Source of the DNA: an uncultured Lachnospiraceae bacterium
Lineage (GTDB): Bacteria; Bacillota; Clostridia; Lachnospirales; Lachnospiraceae
Assembly: GCA_910578345.1 (NCBI GenBank)
Contig: CAJTRA010000016.1
Span: forward strand, 6,393 to 70,392
Length of the DNA: 64,000 nucleotides
Reading direction: 5' to 3'
Below are positions 7,668-16,733 of this stretch, piece after piece. The notes beneath the pieces are model-generated. The model did not search any database and was not told the origin of the DNA. It saw only the letters and a list, made by a program, of their open reading frames with translations. A program made the position numbers and the translations under genes. The first letter of the stretch is position 1. Each line of letters opens with the position of its first letter.

Positions 7668-9362
7668 ATGGAATTTTTGGTATTGGCCGGTGCGATCCTC
7701 TTGATGATCGTCGTTATCATGGGGAAGGAATATTTCAACAGCAGAGCATTTCAGATAAGGGCGCTTAAGCAGATCTACGAAAGCTATGGCTGTCCTCCAC
7801 AGCGGGAGTATAAAGCGGGGGAGATGGAGCATATCAGGAAGTATTATCTCAGACACCCGGAGAGTCTGCAGATCGACGACATTACCTGGAACGATCTGGA
7901 CCTGGACACGATTTATCAGAAGATCAATGCATCCTGCAGCGCTGCCGGAGACGAATATTTATATCACAGGCTGAGGACTCCGCTCTATGATCAGGAGAAG
8001 ATGGCAGCGTGGGAAGAACAGATTGCTTACTTCATGGAGCAGGAGGAGGAGCGCCATCTTGTGCAGAATGTGTGTTATAGTCTGGGTAGGATGGGACGGC
8101 ATTCCTTGCAGGAATATATAGAGAATCTGGATATCCTGGGAGAGCGGAAGAATGCCGCTTATTTTCTGGGGGATTTCCTGATCTTAGTCTGTATCGGTGC
8201 GATGTTTGTGTCTCTGCCGGTGGGAATTGCGGCGCTGCTGATCGTGCTATGCCACAATATCATAGGATATTTTAAAGAATATAAACAGATTGAACCCTAT
8301 ATCACCAGCTTCCGTTATATCAACAGGATGCTGGATGCAGCGCAGCAGCTTGGCAGGAGAAAGATCGAGGGGATTGCGGCGGAACAGGAGCGTCTTGTGG
8401 AGTGTCATCAACAGATGAAAGGTTTTATCCGCAATGCCTATCTGATCGTCTATGTGGAAAAGGGGAATGGCAACCCGTTAGGGATCGTGTTGGATTACCT
8501 ACGGATGCTCTTTTACCTGGATCTGATCCAGTTTAACAATGCGCTTCGTTCTGTCAGGGGACATCTTGCTGAAATTGACGAGATGGCGACGCTGATCGGT
8601 AAGATTGAGACGGCGGTGGTGATCGGATCTTACAGAAGCAGCCTGGAAGGAGAATACTGTGTTCCGGCGATACGATTTGAAAAGGATGCGGACAGGCATA
8701 TGGTGATCGAACAGTTTTATCACCCTCTGCTGTCAGAACCGGTGAAGAATTCGATCGATGCTGAGAGGGGAGTTCTTCTGACTGGCTCGAATGCTTCGGG
8801 AAAATCAACCTTCCTTCGTGCGACAGCATTGAATGCGGTACTGGCGCAGACAATACATACCTGTCTGGCCAGACGCTATGAGGCGCCGGTTTTCCGCGTT
8901 TATTCATCTATGTCTCTTAAGGATGACCTGGCGGGCGGGCAGAGTTATTATATGGTAGAGATCAAGTCGATCAAGCGGATCTTGGACGAGGTGAAGAGGG
9001 CCAAAGAGGAACAATGCTGTGTGCTCTGCTTTGTGGACGAGGTTTTGCGCGGGACGAATACAGTGGAGCGGATTGCGGCTTCCACACAGATCATGAAGAT
9101 GCTTGCCAGGGGACATGTGATCTGTTTTGCGGCGACACATGATGTGGAACTGACGAAGCTTCTGGACCAGGAATATGCCAATTATCATTTCGAAGAAAGA
9201 ATTGAAGAGGAGGACGTTTTCTTCCCTTATAAGTTGATGCCGGGGCCGGCGGTCACGCGCAATGCGATTGCACTGCTTAAGGTACTTGGTTATGAGGAGC
9301 AGATCATCCGTGAGGCGGAGCGTATGGCGGAGAGATTTCTCGCGGAAGGGAAATGGCAGTGA
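7668..9362 (+). CDS. Membrane-anchored MutS-related ATPase
   Basis: A 564-residue protein that has the MutS ATPase domain but not the mismatch-reading N-terminal domains. Residues about 3-20 are a membrane segment, and a hydrophobic pair lies near 164-205. Walker A T-G-S-N-A-S-G-K-S-T-F is near 370, and Walker B C-F-V-D-E-V-L-R-G-T-N near 460 is followed by the conserved T-H-D. Membrane MutS-like proteins are known as a family, but their role is unclear and mismatch repair is unlikely. There is no clear Shine-Dalgarno, so translation may be coupled to the amidohydrolase 11 bases upstream. Confidence 0.8.
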   Translation: MEFLVLAGAILLMIVVIMGKEYFNSRAFQIRALKQIYESYGCPPQREYKAGEMEHIRKYYLRHPESLQIDDITWNDLDLDTIYQKINASCSAAGDEYLYHRLRTPLYDQEKMAAWEEQIAYFMEQEEERHLVQNVCYSLGRMGRHSLQEYIENLDILGERKNAAYFLGDFLILVCIGAMFVSLPVGIAALLIVLCHNIIGYFKEYKQIEPYITSFRYINRMLDAAQQLGRRKIEGIAAEQERLVECHQQMKGFIRNAYLIVYVEKGNGNPLGIVLDYLRMLFYLDLIQFNNALRSVRGHLAEIDEMATLIGKIETAVVIGSYRSSLEGEYCVPAIRFEKDADRHMVIEQFYHPLLSEPVKNSIDAERGVLLTGSNASGKSTFLRATALNAVLAQTIHTCLARRYEAPVFRVYSSMSLKDDLAGGQSYYMVEIKSIKRILDEVKRAKEEQCCVLCFVDEVLRGTNTVERIAASTQIMKMLARGHVICFAATHDVELTKLLDQEYANYHFEERIEEEDVFFPYKLMPGPAVTRNAIALLKVLGYEEQIIREAERMAERFLAEGKWQ

Positions 9363-9413
9363 TAAGAACGCTTTGCGGTTGGAATGGTAGCGAGGGAGAA
9401 AGGGGCATATCAG

Positions 9414-9884
9414 GTGAAAGTGACGATCTATACGGACGGCGCCGCCCGCGGTAATCCGGATGGGCCGGGCGGTTACGGTACGGTACTGCAGTACATTGAT
9501 ACGAAAGGCGTACTGCATGAGCGGGAATATTCTGCGGGGTATAAGAAGACAACCAACAACCGCATGGAGCTGATGGCAGCGATCGTGGGACTGGAGGCGC
9601 TGAAGAAGCCATGTGAGGTCACGCTCGTATCGGATTCTAAGTATTTGACAGACGCGTTTAACCAGAACTGGATCGACGGATGGGTGAGACGGAATTGGAA
9701 GACGGCGGGAAATAAGCCAGTCAAGAACATCGATCTGTGGGAGCGCCTGTTGCGGGCGAAACAGCCTCATGCAGTGACCTTCCAATGGGTCAGGGGACAT
9801 GACGGCCATCCGGAAAACGAGCGTTGTGATAAATTGGCGACGACTGCGGCAGATGGCGCAGACTTACTTGACGATACCTTCTGA
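9414..9884 (+). CDS. rnhA: Ribonuclease HI
   Basis: Cytosolic endonuclease that cuts the RNA strand of RNA-DNA hybrids. The 156-residue form begins M-K-V-T-I-Y-T-D-G-A and contains the D-E-D-D active site: D in Y-T-D-G-A-A-R-G-N-P, E in N-N-R-M-E-L-M-A, D in V-S-D-S-K-Y-L-T and the final D in E-R-C-D-K-L-A-T. The length is normal for RNase HI. I choose GTG 9414 because AGAAAGGGG lies 8 bases upstream; an ATG at 9384 has no such site. Confidence 0.93.
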   Translation: MKVTIYTDGAARGNPDGPGGYGTVLQYIDTKGVLHEREYSAGYKKTTNNRMELMAAIVGLEALKKPCEVTLVSDSKYLTDAFNQNWIDGWVRRNWKTAGNKPVKNIDLWERLLRAKQPHAVTFQWVRGHDGHPENERCDKLATTAADGADLLDDTF

Positions 9885-9947
9885 TTAGTGGTATCATAGA
9901 TATGGTTTTGAGAAAAGCGATTTCATTACACGGGAAGGGGAACACAG

Positions 9948-10136
9948 ATGGCAAATTTGATTCTATTCTTAAATGCGTTTTTGTCTTATTTATTAGTCTT
10001 TGTGCTGATCGTGGCTGTGGCTGTGGTAGTGGTAGCATGTGTGATCGGTGTAAAATGGAGAAAGAATAAGGATGTCAAAGCTGCTGCGGGAGAGGGTGTG
10101 CAGGCAGAGGGAGCCGGAGAAAATGCGGCTGTTTGA
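9948..10136 (+). CDS. Small single-pass membrane protein
   Basis: A 62-residue protein. Residues about 4-32 form one very hydrophobic span rich in Leu, Val and Ala, followed by a basic patch (K-W-R-K-N-K) and a polar Ala/Gly/Glu tail, which predicts an N-out, C-in single-pass protein. GGAAGGGG 7 bases before the ATG and a terminator 35 bases after the stop support it as a real gene. Similar short N-A-F-L-S-Y-L-L proteins occur in related bacteria and are sometimes given a misleading vanadium nitrogenase label. Function unknown. Confidence 0.7.
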   Translation: MANLILFLNAFLSYLLVFVLIVAVAVVVVACVIGVKWRKNKDVKAAAGEGVQAEGAGENAAV

Positions 10137-10170
10137 TCGTGGCATGGTATTGCATGATCGTGATGTTGTA

Positions 10171-10199
10171 AAGTCAGGCCGATGCGCCTGACTTTTTCG
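10171..10199 (+). terminator. Intrinsic terminator after the small membrane protein
   Basis: AAGTCAGGC (10171-10179), 6-base loop, GCCTGACTT (10186-10194), and an overlapping run of five T. Confidence 0.88.
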
Positions 10200-10286
10200 T
10201 ATCATGGGAAAGGACGTCCCATGATAGAAGGGGAGGCATCGCAATCCGCAATGACAGGAAAGACAAAAGAGTATAGGAGGAAATGG

Positions 10287-11015
10287 ATGGGAAAGTATAC
10301 AACGATCCTCTGGGATCTGGACCAGACGCTGTTAGATTTTGATCGTTCTATGGATTATGCGATCCGGTCGGTCTTTGATCAGTATCGTCTGCCGATCGAT
10401 GAAGAGATTGTCGCCCGCTATGATGTGATCAACCGGAACCACTGGAACCGGCTGGAGCGCGGCGAGATCAGCAAGGACGAGGTGAAGGTTGGCAGGTTCA
10501 GAGTGCTTCTGGAGGAGCTTGGGATTAGGCAGATCAGTCCGGAGGAGATCGCAGCATCTTATCAGATAGAGCTGGGCAGCGTCTATTATTATATAGACGG
10601 TGCGAAGGAGCTTGTCACGAAGTTAAAAGAGCTGGGTTTCTGCCAATATGTAGTGACCAATGGAGTTCACACAACGCAGAGCAATAAGATGAAACGGTCG
10701 GGTTTAGATCAGATCATGGACGGTGTCTTTGTGTCTGAATTGATGGGATATCCGAAGCCGATGAAGGGGTATTTCGACGCTTGTTTTGCGGCATTGCCGG
10801 AAGGAACCCGGCAGACCTGCATCCTGGTAGGAGATTCGCTGACAAGCGATATGAAGGGGGCAAATAATGCTGGGATTGCTGCCTGTTGGTTTAATCCACA
10901 GGGAAGAAAAAAGGATGTTGATGTACGGATCGATCATGAGATCCGGCAGTTATGGGAACTGCTGCCGATCTTAGGGGTGGAGGAAAGATGGCCGGAAACA
11001 GCAAACAGAAATTAA
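10287..11015 (+). CDS. yjjG: HAD-family noncanonical pyrimidine nucleotidase (YjjG-like)
   Basis: A 242-residue cytosolic HAD phosphatase. Motif I is L-W-D-L-D-Q-T-L-L-D-F-D at residues 7-18, motif II is V-V-T-N-G near 117, the motif III lysine is in P-K-P near 157 and motif IV is G-D-S-L-T-S-D near 180. A helical cap lies between motifs I and II, as in the YjjG group, whose members dephosphorylate dUMP, dTMP and modified pyrimidine nucleotides. ATG 10287 has AGGAGG 6 bases upstream. The gene overlaps the following WYL regulator by 28 bases. Confidence 0.85.
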   Translation: MGKYTTILWDLDQTLLDFDRSMDYAIRSVFDQYRLPIDEEIVARYDVINRNHWNRLERGEISKDEVKVGRFRVLLEELGIRQISPEEIAASYQIELGSVYYYIDGAKELVTKLKELGFCQYVVTNGVHTTQSNKMKRSGLDQIMDGVFVSELMGYPKPMKGYFDACFAALPEGTRQTCILVGDSLTSDMKGANNAGIAACWFNPQGRKKDVDVRIDHEIRQLWELLPILGVEERWPETANRN

Positions 11016-11992
11016 AATTATTGTTTCTTCTGAAGATTCTCACAGAGCGGTCTGATGAAGAACATTGTCTGGGGGCGCAGGCGCTAATTGATGCGCTGGC
11101 GGAATATGGGATTCGGGCGGAGCGAAAGAGTATCTATGATGATATCGCACAGTTGATCGAGTTTGGATATGATATTGGATTGGTCAAGGCCAGGACAGGC
11201 GGCGGTTATTATCTGTCCGGGAGGGAGTTTGAGCTGGCGGAGCTAAAACTTCTGGTGGAGACGGTCCAGGCGTCCAGATTTCTGACCGTGAAGAAATCAA
11301 GAGAGCTGATCGGTAAGATCGAGAAACTGGCATCTAAGGCGGAAGCCGGACAGCTGCAGCGGCAGGTGTATGTGGCAAACCGGATTAAGACTGCCAATGA
11401 GAGTATTTATTACATCGTGGATGATATTCACCGGGCGATCCAGAAGAATGAACAGATCTCGTTTCAGTATCTGGAATGGAATTTGGAGAAAGAACTTGTG
11501 CCGCGCAAGGATGGCAAGCTTTATCAGATCAGTCCCTGGGCGCTGACCTGCAAGGATGAGAATTACTATCTGATCGGGCATGACGGGGAGAGTGATACGA
11601 TCAAACATTTCCGCGTAGATAAGATGGGACAGATCCGTGTGCTGTCAGGAATCGGGCGGCGCGGCGCGGCGTTGTTTGAACGGTTCGATATTGCGGCCTA
11701 TGCGAATAAGACGTTTGGTATGTTTGGCGGACGGGAAGAAGTGGTCACGATGGAATTCGAGAATCGGCTGATTGGCGTTATCCTGGACCGGTTCGGCAAG
11801 GAAGTGCCTGTCAGAAGAAAGGATGAGGAACATTTCTCTGTGAGAGTGCAGGTGGCGCTCAGCGGACAGTTCTACGGATGGCTTACGGGACTTGGCATGG
11901 GTGCGAAGATCTTGGCGCCGGCAGAGGTGGTGAAGGAATATCGGGCACATTTAAGAAAAGCGCTTGCGCAATATGGAGACACACAGGCATAA
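10988..11992 (+). CDS. WYL-domain transcriptional regulator
   Basis: A 334-residue regulator. The N-terminal 75 residues are a winged-helix HTH (I-D-A-L-A-E-Y-G-I-R-A-E-R-K-S-I-Y-D-D-I, then a G-G-G-Y-Y wing). A WYL domain follows at about 140-215 (S-P-W-A-L-T-C-K-D-E-N-Y-Y-L-I-G, then H-F-R-V-D-K), and a C-terminal WCX extension ends the protein. WYL domains bind ligands such as nucleic acids or nucleotides; the regulon cannot be read from the sequence. GGAGGAAAG precedes ATG 10988, which lies inside the nucleotidase gene, so the two are probably coupled. Confidence 0.85.
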   Translation: MAGNSKQKLKLLFLLKILTERSDEEHCLGAQALIDALAEYGIRAERKSIYDDIAQLIEFGYDIGLVKARTGGGYYLSGREFELAELKLLVETVQASRFLTVKKSRELIGKIEKLASKAEAGQLQRQVYVANRIKTANESIYYIVDDIHRAIQKNEQISFQYLEWNLEKELVPRKDGKLYQISPWALTCKDENYYLIGHDGESDTIKHFRVDKMGQIRVLSGIGRRGAALFERFDIAAYANKTFGMFGGREEVVTMEFENRLIGVILDRFGKEVPVRRKDEEHFSVRVQVALSGQFYGWLTGLGMGAKILAPAEVVKEYRAHLRKALAQYGDTQA

Positions 11993-12035
11993 GGCGGGAG
12001 CATCAGAGGAAATTCAGGAAAAGGGGAAGAAAGAG

Positions 12036-13214
12036 ATGAAGATACAATTTGCAGATCGTATGAAAGAATTTGAGGAGGGCATTTTTCAGGTTCTGAATGA
12101 AAAGAAAGACGCGGCGCAGCGGCAGGGGAAGAAGATCTACAACTTATCGGTGGGAACACCGGATTTTCCTCCCGCAGAGCATGTGGTCAGGGCAGTCGCA
12201 GAGGCGGCGGAGAAACCGGAGAATTATAAGTATGCGCTGATTGATCTGCCGGAACTGACCGAGGCAGTACAGAAACGCTACGAGAAGCGGTATGGCGTGA
12301 CGCTTGAAAAAGAGGAGATCATGTCTGTCTATGGTTCTCAGGAGGGAATCGCACATATCTGTCTTTCTCTCTGTAATCCGGGAGACGTGGTGCTTGTGCC
12401 GAATCCCGGTTATCCGATCTTCGGGATTGGGCCCTCGCTTGCGGGGGCAGAGGTAGTCACTTATGATTTGACAGAGGAGAACCACTATCTGCCGGTGCTG
12501 GAGAGTATGGATGAGGCGCTGCTTAAGCGGACGAAATGTATGATCGTATCTTATCCGCTCAATCCTGTCTGTAAAGCGGCGCCGGATGATTTCTATGAGA
12601 GGCTGATCCCATGGGCAAAGGAACATGAGGTCCTGATCATTCATGACAATGCGTATTCGGATATCATCTATGACGGCAGAGTGGGCAAGTCGATTCTGCG
12701 TGTTCCGGGTGCGAAGGAGACGGCGGTAGAATTCTATTCTCTGTCGAAATCTTACAATTATACCGGGGCAAGGGTCAGTTTCCTGACAGGGAACAGAGAC
12801 GTGGTGGCATGTTTTAAGAAATTGCGTTCCCAGATCGATTACGGGACCTATCTGCCGGTACAGTATGGCGCGGTGGCGGCGCTTACAGGCTCCGACCAGA
12901 TGGTGAAGGACCAGTGTGCCGAGTATCAGCAAAGAAGGGATGCGCTCTGCGGCGGTCTGCGGCGCTTAGGATGGCAGATGGAGGACAGTGAGGGAACGAT
13001 GTTTGCTTGGGCGAAAATTCCGCAGCCCTACACGGATGATGTGGCCTTTGTCATGGAACTGGTGGAGAGAAGCGGGGTTTTATGCACACCGGGAAGCAGT
13101 TTCGGAACGCTTGGCAGAGGATATGTGCGTTTTGCGCTGACACTGCCGGTGGAAGTGATCGGGGAGGCGGTGGAGGCAGTCGCCCGATCCGGTATGATCC
13201 AGACCCAAAGATAA
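12036..13214 (+). CDS. Class I/II PLP-dependent aminotransferase
   Basis: A 392-residue cytosolic enzyme of fold type I. The PLP lysine is in S-L-S-K-S-Y-N-Y-T-G-A-R, preceded by H-D-N-A-Y-S-D-I and followed by the substrate carboxylate Arg in Y-V-R-F-A-L. The G-S-Q-E-G-I phosphate loop and the N-P-G-Y-P motif are also seen. The sequence is closest in feel to the LL-diaminopimelate/aspartate aminotransferase group, but the substrate is not fixed by the sequence. AAGGGGAAG precedes ATG 12036. It starts 44 bases after the WYL gene and ends before a terminator at 13255. Confidence 0.85.
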   Translation: MKIQFADRMKEFEEGIFQVLNEKKDAAQRQGKKIYNLSVGTPDFPPAEHVVRAVAEAAEKPENYKYALIDLPELTEAVQKRYEKRYGVTLEKEEIMSVYGSQEGIAHICLSLCNPGDVVLVPNPGYPIFGIGPSLAGAEVVTYDLTEENHYLPVLESMDEALLKRTKCMIVSYPLNPVCKAAPDDFYERLIPWAKEHEVLIIHDNAYSDIIYDGRVGKSILRVPGAKETAVEFYSLSKSYNYTGARVSFLTGNRDVVACFKKLRSQIDYGTYLPVQYGAVAALTGSDQMVKDQCAEYQQRRDALCGGLRRLGWQMEDSEGTMFAWAKIPQPYTDDVAFVMELVERSGVLCTPGSSFGTLGRGYVRFALTLPVEVIGEAVEAVARSGMIQTQR

Positions 13215-13254
13215 AGAGGGACTGTCAATACCATTTTAGCAGAAATATTTTTTT

Positions 13255-13297
13255 TGGGATATGTCACAAAAAGGCATATCCCATTTTAATATTTTTT
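13255..13297 (+). terminator. Intrinsic terminator after the aminotransferase
   Basis: TGGGATATG (13255-13263), 11-base loop, CATATCCCA (13275-13283), then TTTTAATATTTTTT. Confidence 0.75.
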
Positions 13298-13312
13298 CTA
13301 AAGGAACCATCA

Positions 13313-13341
13313 TTGACATGGTTCATGGATTAGCATATACT
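13313..13341 (+). promoter_or_regulatory. Strong vegetative promoter of nrdDG
   Basis: A consensus TTGACA (13313-13318), 17-base spacer and TATACT (13336-13341). It is one of the best sigma-A matches in the window, 127 bases before the nrdD ATG. Confidence 0.85.
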
Positions 13342-13352
13342 GAATGTACGCT

Positions 13353-13394
13353 ACAAAATATAGTGATTTTATGTCAACCATAACTATATTTTGT
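13353..13394. promoter_or_regulatory. Paired NrdR-like boxes in the nrdD leader
   Basis: ACAAAATATAGT (13353-13364) and its exact reverse complement ACTATATTTTGT (13383-13394) have centres 30 bases apart, about three helical turns, just downstream of the promoter. NrdR boxes are AT-rich, near-palindromic, paired and spaced by whole helical turns before ribonucleotide reductase genes. The placement over the transcription start fits repression. No nrdR gene is in the window. Confidence 0.65.
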
Positions 13395-13467
13395 ATGTTT
13401 CCGGCACTGGCAAAAGTGCGGAGGCAGTGTGTTGCAAGGGATGAAAAGTTACCATGGAGGGGTGTCA

Positions 13468-15657
13468 ATGAGTAGTAAATTTGGAACGGAAACTACGGCA
13501 GGAGAAAATTTTGAACTGGAATACAGGCCGGATAAAGTTGTGAAGGTGATCAAGAAGGATGGCAGTCTGGAGGATTTCAATGTCCAGAAGGTCATTGATG
13601 CCGTAGGAAAAAGCGCTTACCGTGCGTTGACCAAGTTCACGGACGAAGAGAAACGGCATATCTGTCAGACTGTGATCGATAAGGTCAATGAATTAGGGGA
13701 AGAACGGATTCCGATCCAGATCATGCATAATATCGTAGAGAGCGCGTTGGAAGACGTGAAACCCATCGTAGCCAAGAGTTATCGTGATTATCGCAATTAC
13801 AAGCAGGATTTTGTACGCATGATGGATGATGTCTATAAGAAGAGCCAGTCCATTATGTATATAGGGGATAAGGAGAACGCTAATACGGACAGCGCGCTTG
13901 TCTCCACGAAGAGAAGCCTGATCTTTAACCAGTTCAATAAAGAATTATACCAGAAGTTTTTTATGACCACAGAGGAGATCCAGGCATGCCGGGATGGTTA
14001 TCTGTATGTCCATGACATGTCTGCCAGAAGAGATACGATGAACTGCTGTCTGTTTAATGTGGCGGAAGTACTGAGCGGCGGTTTTGAGATGGGAAATATC
14101 TGGTATAATGAGCCTAAGACATTGGATGTTGCGTTCGATGTGATCGGCGATATTGTATTAAGCGCTGCCAGCCAGCAGTACGGCGGTTTTACAGTACCTG
14201 AGGTGGATAAGATCTTAGAGCCTTATGCGGAGAAATCTTATCAGAGGGATATCGAGAAATATATAAGGCTCGGCATCGATGAAAAGACAGCGAAAGAGGA
14301 AGCGCTGGCAGATGTCAGGAAAGAGTTTGAGCAGGGGTTCCAGGGCTGGGAGTACAAGTTTAATACGGTAGCCAGCAGCCGTGGGGATTATCCGTTTATC
14401 ACGGTGACGGCAGGAATCGGTACGGGCCGCTTTGCGAAAATGGCTACGATCATCATGCTCAATGTACGCCGCAAAGGGCAGGGAAAGAAGGAATGTAAGA
14501 AGCCGGTCTTATTCCCGAAGATTGTTTTTCTGTATGATGAGAATCTGCATGGACCGGGTAAAGAGTTGGAAGAAGTGTTTGAGGCGGGCGTTGCATGTTC
14601 CGCTAAGACGATGTACCCTGATTGGCTCAGCCTGACGGGGAAAGGATATATTGCCAGCATGTACAAGCAGTATGGCAAGGTGATCTCCCCTATGGGATGC
14701 AGGGCGTTTCTGTCCCCTTGGTATGAGCGGGGCGGCATGCATCCTGCGGATGATGCGGACAGTCCTGTCTTTGTGGGCAGATTTAATATCGGCGTTGTGT
14801 CTCTGCATTTACCGATGATTCTGGCGAAGGCGCGGCAGGAGAGCAGAGATTTCTATGAAGTGTTGGATTATTATCTGAACCTGATCCGTCAGTTACATAT
14901 CAGGACTTATGCGTATCTGGGAGAGATGCGGGCGTCTACCAATCCGCTGGCATATTGCGAGGGTGGTTTCCTAGGTGGACATCTGCAGCTTCATGATAAG
15001 ATCAAACCGATCTTAAAGACAGCGACAGCGAGCTTTGGAATCACTGCCTTTAACGAGCTGCAGGAACTTTATAACGGCAAATCCCTGGTGGAGGACGGTT
15101 CTTTTGCCTTAGAAGTGTTGGAGCATATCAACAATAAGATCACAGAGTTTAAAGAAGAAGATGGGAACCTGTATGCGATCTATGGCACGCCGGCTGAGAA
15201 TCTGTGCGGCCTGCAGGTGAAGCAGTTTCGGGCGAAGTATGGCATTATCGAGGGGGTATCGGACAGAGAATATGTATCTAACAGCTTCCACTGTCATGTG
15301 ACGGAAGATATCACGCCGATTGAGAAGCAGGATCTGGAATATCGTTTCTGGGAGCTGGCCAACGGCGGTAAGATCCAGTATGTCAAGTATCCGATCGATT
15401 ATAATATCGATGCGATCAAGACGTTGATCCGCCGGGCGATGGATATGGGATTCTATGAGGGCGTGAATCTTTCCCTGGCCTACTGTGACGATTGTGGCCA
15501 TCAGGAATTGGAGATGGATGTCTGTCCTGTGTGCGGCAGCCGTAATCTGACGAAGATTGACCGTATGAATGGATATCTGGCGTATTCCCGCGTGCATGGA
15601 GACACCAGATTGAGTGATGCGAAGATGGCAGAGATCGCAGAAAGGAAAAGTATGTAA
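13468..15657 (+). CDS. nrdD: Anaerobic ribonucleoside-triphosphate reductase
   Basis: Class III reductase that makes dNTPs without oxygen using a glycyl radical. The 729-residue form begins M-S-S-K-F-G. An ATP-cone lies at about 20-110 (V-I-K-K-D-G-S-L-E-D-F). The large barrel contains R-D-T-M-N-C-C-L-F-N-V. The C-terminus has a four-Cys zinc site (C-D-D-C-G and C-P-V-C-G) followed by the glycyl radical motif R-M-N-G-Y-L-A-Y-S. ATG 13468 has GGAGGGG 5 bases upstream. The stop overlaps the nrdG start. Electrons and radical come through NrdG, encoded next. Confidence 0.97.
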   Translation: MSSKFGTETTAGENFELEYRPDKVVKVIKKDGSLEDFNVQKVIDAVGKSAYRALTKFTDEEKRHICQTVIDKVNELGEERIPIQIMHNIVESALEDVKPIVAKSYRDYRNYKQDFVRMMDDVYKKSQSIMYIGDKENANTDSALVSTKRSLIFNQFNKELYQKFFMTTEEIQACRDGYLYVHDMSARRDTMNCCLFNVAEVLSGGFEMGNIWYNEPKTLDVAFDVIGDIVLSAASQQYGGFTVPEVDKILEPYAEKSYQRDIEKYIRLGIDEKTAKEEALADVRKEFEQGFQGWEYKFNTVASSRGDYPFITVTAGIGTGRFAKMATIIMLNVRRKGQGKKECKKPVLFPKIVFLYDENLHGPGKELEEVFEAGVACSAKTMYPDWLSLTGKGYIASMYKQYGKVISPMGCRAFLSPWYERGGMHPADDADSPVFVGRFNIGVVSLHLPMILAKARQESRDFYEVLDYYLNLIRQLHIRTYAYLGEMRASTNPLAYCEGGFLGGHLQLHDKIKPILKTATASFGITAFNELQELYNGKSLVEDGSFALEVLEHINNKITEFKEEDGNLYAIYGTPAENLCGLQVKQFRAKYGIIEGVSDREYVSNSFHCHVTEDITPIEKQDLEYRFWELANGGKIQYVKYPIDYNIDAIKTLIRRAMDMGFYEGVNLSLAYCDDCGHQELEMDVCPVCGSRNLTKIDRMNGYLAYSRVHGDTRLSDAKMAEIAERKSM

Positions 15658-16166
15658 TGAGATATCACAATATAACGAAGGATGATATGCTAAACGGCGA
15701 CGGGCTTCGTGTTGTGTTGTGGGTTTCCGGCTGTTCTCACTGCTGCAAGGAATGCCATAATCCTGTCACCTGGGATCCGGACGGGGGTGTCCTGTTTGAT
15801 GATGCGGCGAAAGAAGAAATTTTTGAACAGTTGGAGAAATCCTATATTTCCGGAATTACTTTTTCAGGAGGCGATCCGCTGCATGCGGCGAACCGTCTTG
15901 CAGTGCGGGAGTTGATGGAAGAGATTAAGAAGAGATATCCGGATAAGACGATCTGGCTGTATACAGGAGATTCCTGGGAGGATATCCGGAATTATTCACT
16001 TTTGCAGTATGTGGATGTCCTGGTCGATGGAGAATTTAAACAGGAACTTAAGAACACGAAGCTTCGCTGGCGGGGAAGCGCGAACCAGCGAGTGATTGAT
16101 GTGCGAAGAAGCCTGCAGCAGTCAGATGCCGCAGTGCCGGTACTGTACTGCACTGACGAGGGATGA
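15657..16166 (+). CDS. nrdG: Anaerobic ribonucleotide reductase activating protein
   Basis: Radical-SAM activase that abstracts hydrogen from the NrdD glycine. The 169 residues carry the [4Fe-4S] motif C-S-H-C-C-K-E-C (C-x3-C-x2-C) near residue 24 and the G-G-D-P SAM-binding motif near 65. Its ATG shares a base with the nrdD stop (TAATG), which is tight coupling and fits a 1:1 partner. It is normal in length for NrdG. Confidence 0.95.
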   Translation: MRYHNITKDDMLNGDGLRVVLWVSGCSHCCKECHNPVTWDPDGGVLFDDAAKEEIFEQLEKSYISGITFSGGDPLHAANRLAVRELMEEIKKRYPDKTIWLYTGDSWEDIRNYSLLQYVDVLVDGEFKQELKNTKLRWRGSANQRVIDVRRSLQQSDAAVPVLYCTDEG

Positions 16167-16263
16167 TGCGGCATAAAGCATCGGACGTGACAGGGAAGCC
16201 GAAGGCTGAACTGTTGCACGGGATCAGGAAGGGATAGAAGTCTGCGCAAAGAAGGAGTACGGC

Positions 16264-16698
16264 TTGGAGACGATAAAGATTAAATATTTCACAGACAAAA
16301 TAGACAAACTGACTTATATAGACGGTAAATCCGATTGGATTGATCTGCGCGCGGCAGAGGAGATCACGTTGAAGCAGGGAGAGTTCCGGTTGATCCCATT
16401 GGGCGTTGCGATGGAGCTTCCGAAAGGATATGAGGCGCATGTGGTGCCCAGAAGTTCCACGTTTAAGAATTTCGGTATCATTCAGACGAATCACCAGGGG
16501 GTAATCGATGGTTCCTACTGTGGGGATCATGACCAGTGGTTCATGCCGGTTTATGCAGTACGCGACACGCAGATTCATGTGAATGACAGGATCTGTCAGT
16601 TTCGGATTATGGAAAACCAGCCGAAGATTCTTTTTGACGAGGTAGAGCATCTGGACAATACAGACCGTGGAGGACATGGAAGTACCGGGAAGCAGTAG
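16264..16698 (+). CDS. dut: dUTP diphosphatase (trimeric type)
   Basis: Hydrolyses dUTP to dUMP and PPi, keeping uracil out of DNA and feeding thymidylate synthesis. The 144-residue protein shows motif 2 P-R-S-S-T-F-K-N-F-G, motif 3 N-H-Q-G-V-I-D-G-S-Y (catalytic Asp) and a C-terminal motif 5 R-G-G-H-G-S-T-G-K. The start is TTG with AAGGAG 6 bases upstream; no suitable ATG is near. It follows nrdG by about 97 bases and most likely shares its transcript, so the unit handles deoxynucleotide supply. Confidence 0.9.
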   Translation: METIKIKYFTDKIDKLTYIDGKSDWIDLRAAEEITLKQGEFRLIPLGVAMELPKGYEAHVVPRSSTFKNFGIIQTNHQGVIDGSYCGDHDQWFMPVYAVRDTQIHVNDRICQFRIMENQPKILFDEVEHLDNTDRGGHGSTGKQ

Positions 16699-16733
16699 AC
16701 CAGGCCCCGGAAAAGACTGGTCCATAAGAGATA

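Noticed and set aside
8904..9809. Long antisense frame opposite the MutS-like and RNase HI genes
   Set aside because: It is a high-GC third-position shadow, rich in Arg, His and Pro, with no domain or ribosome site.
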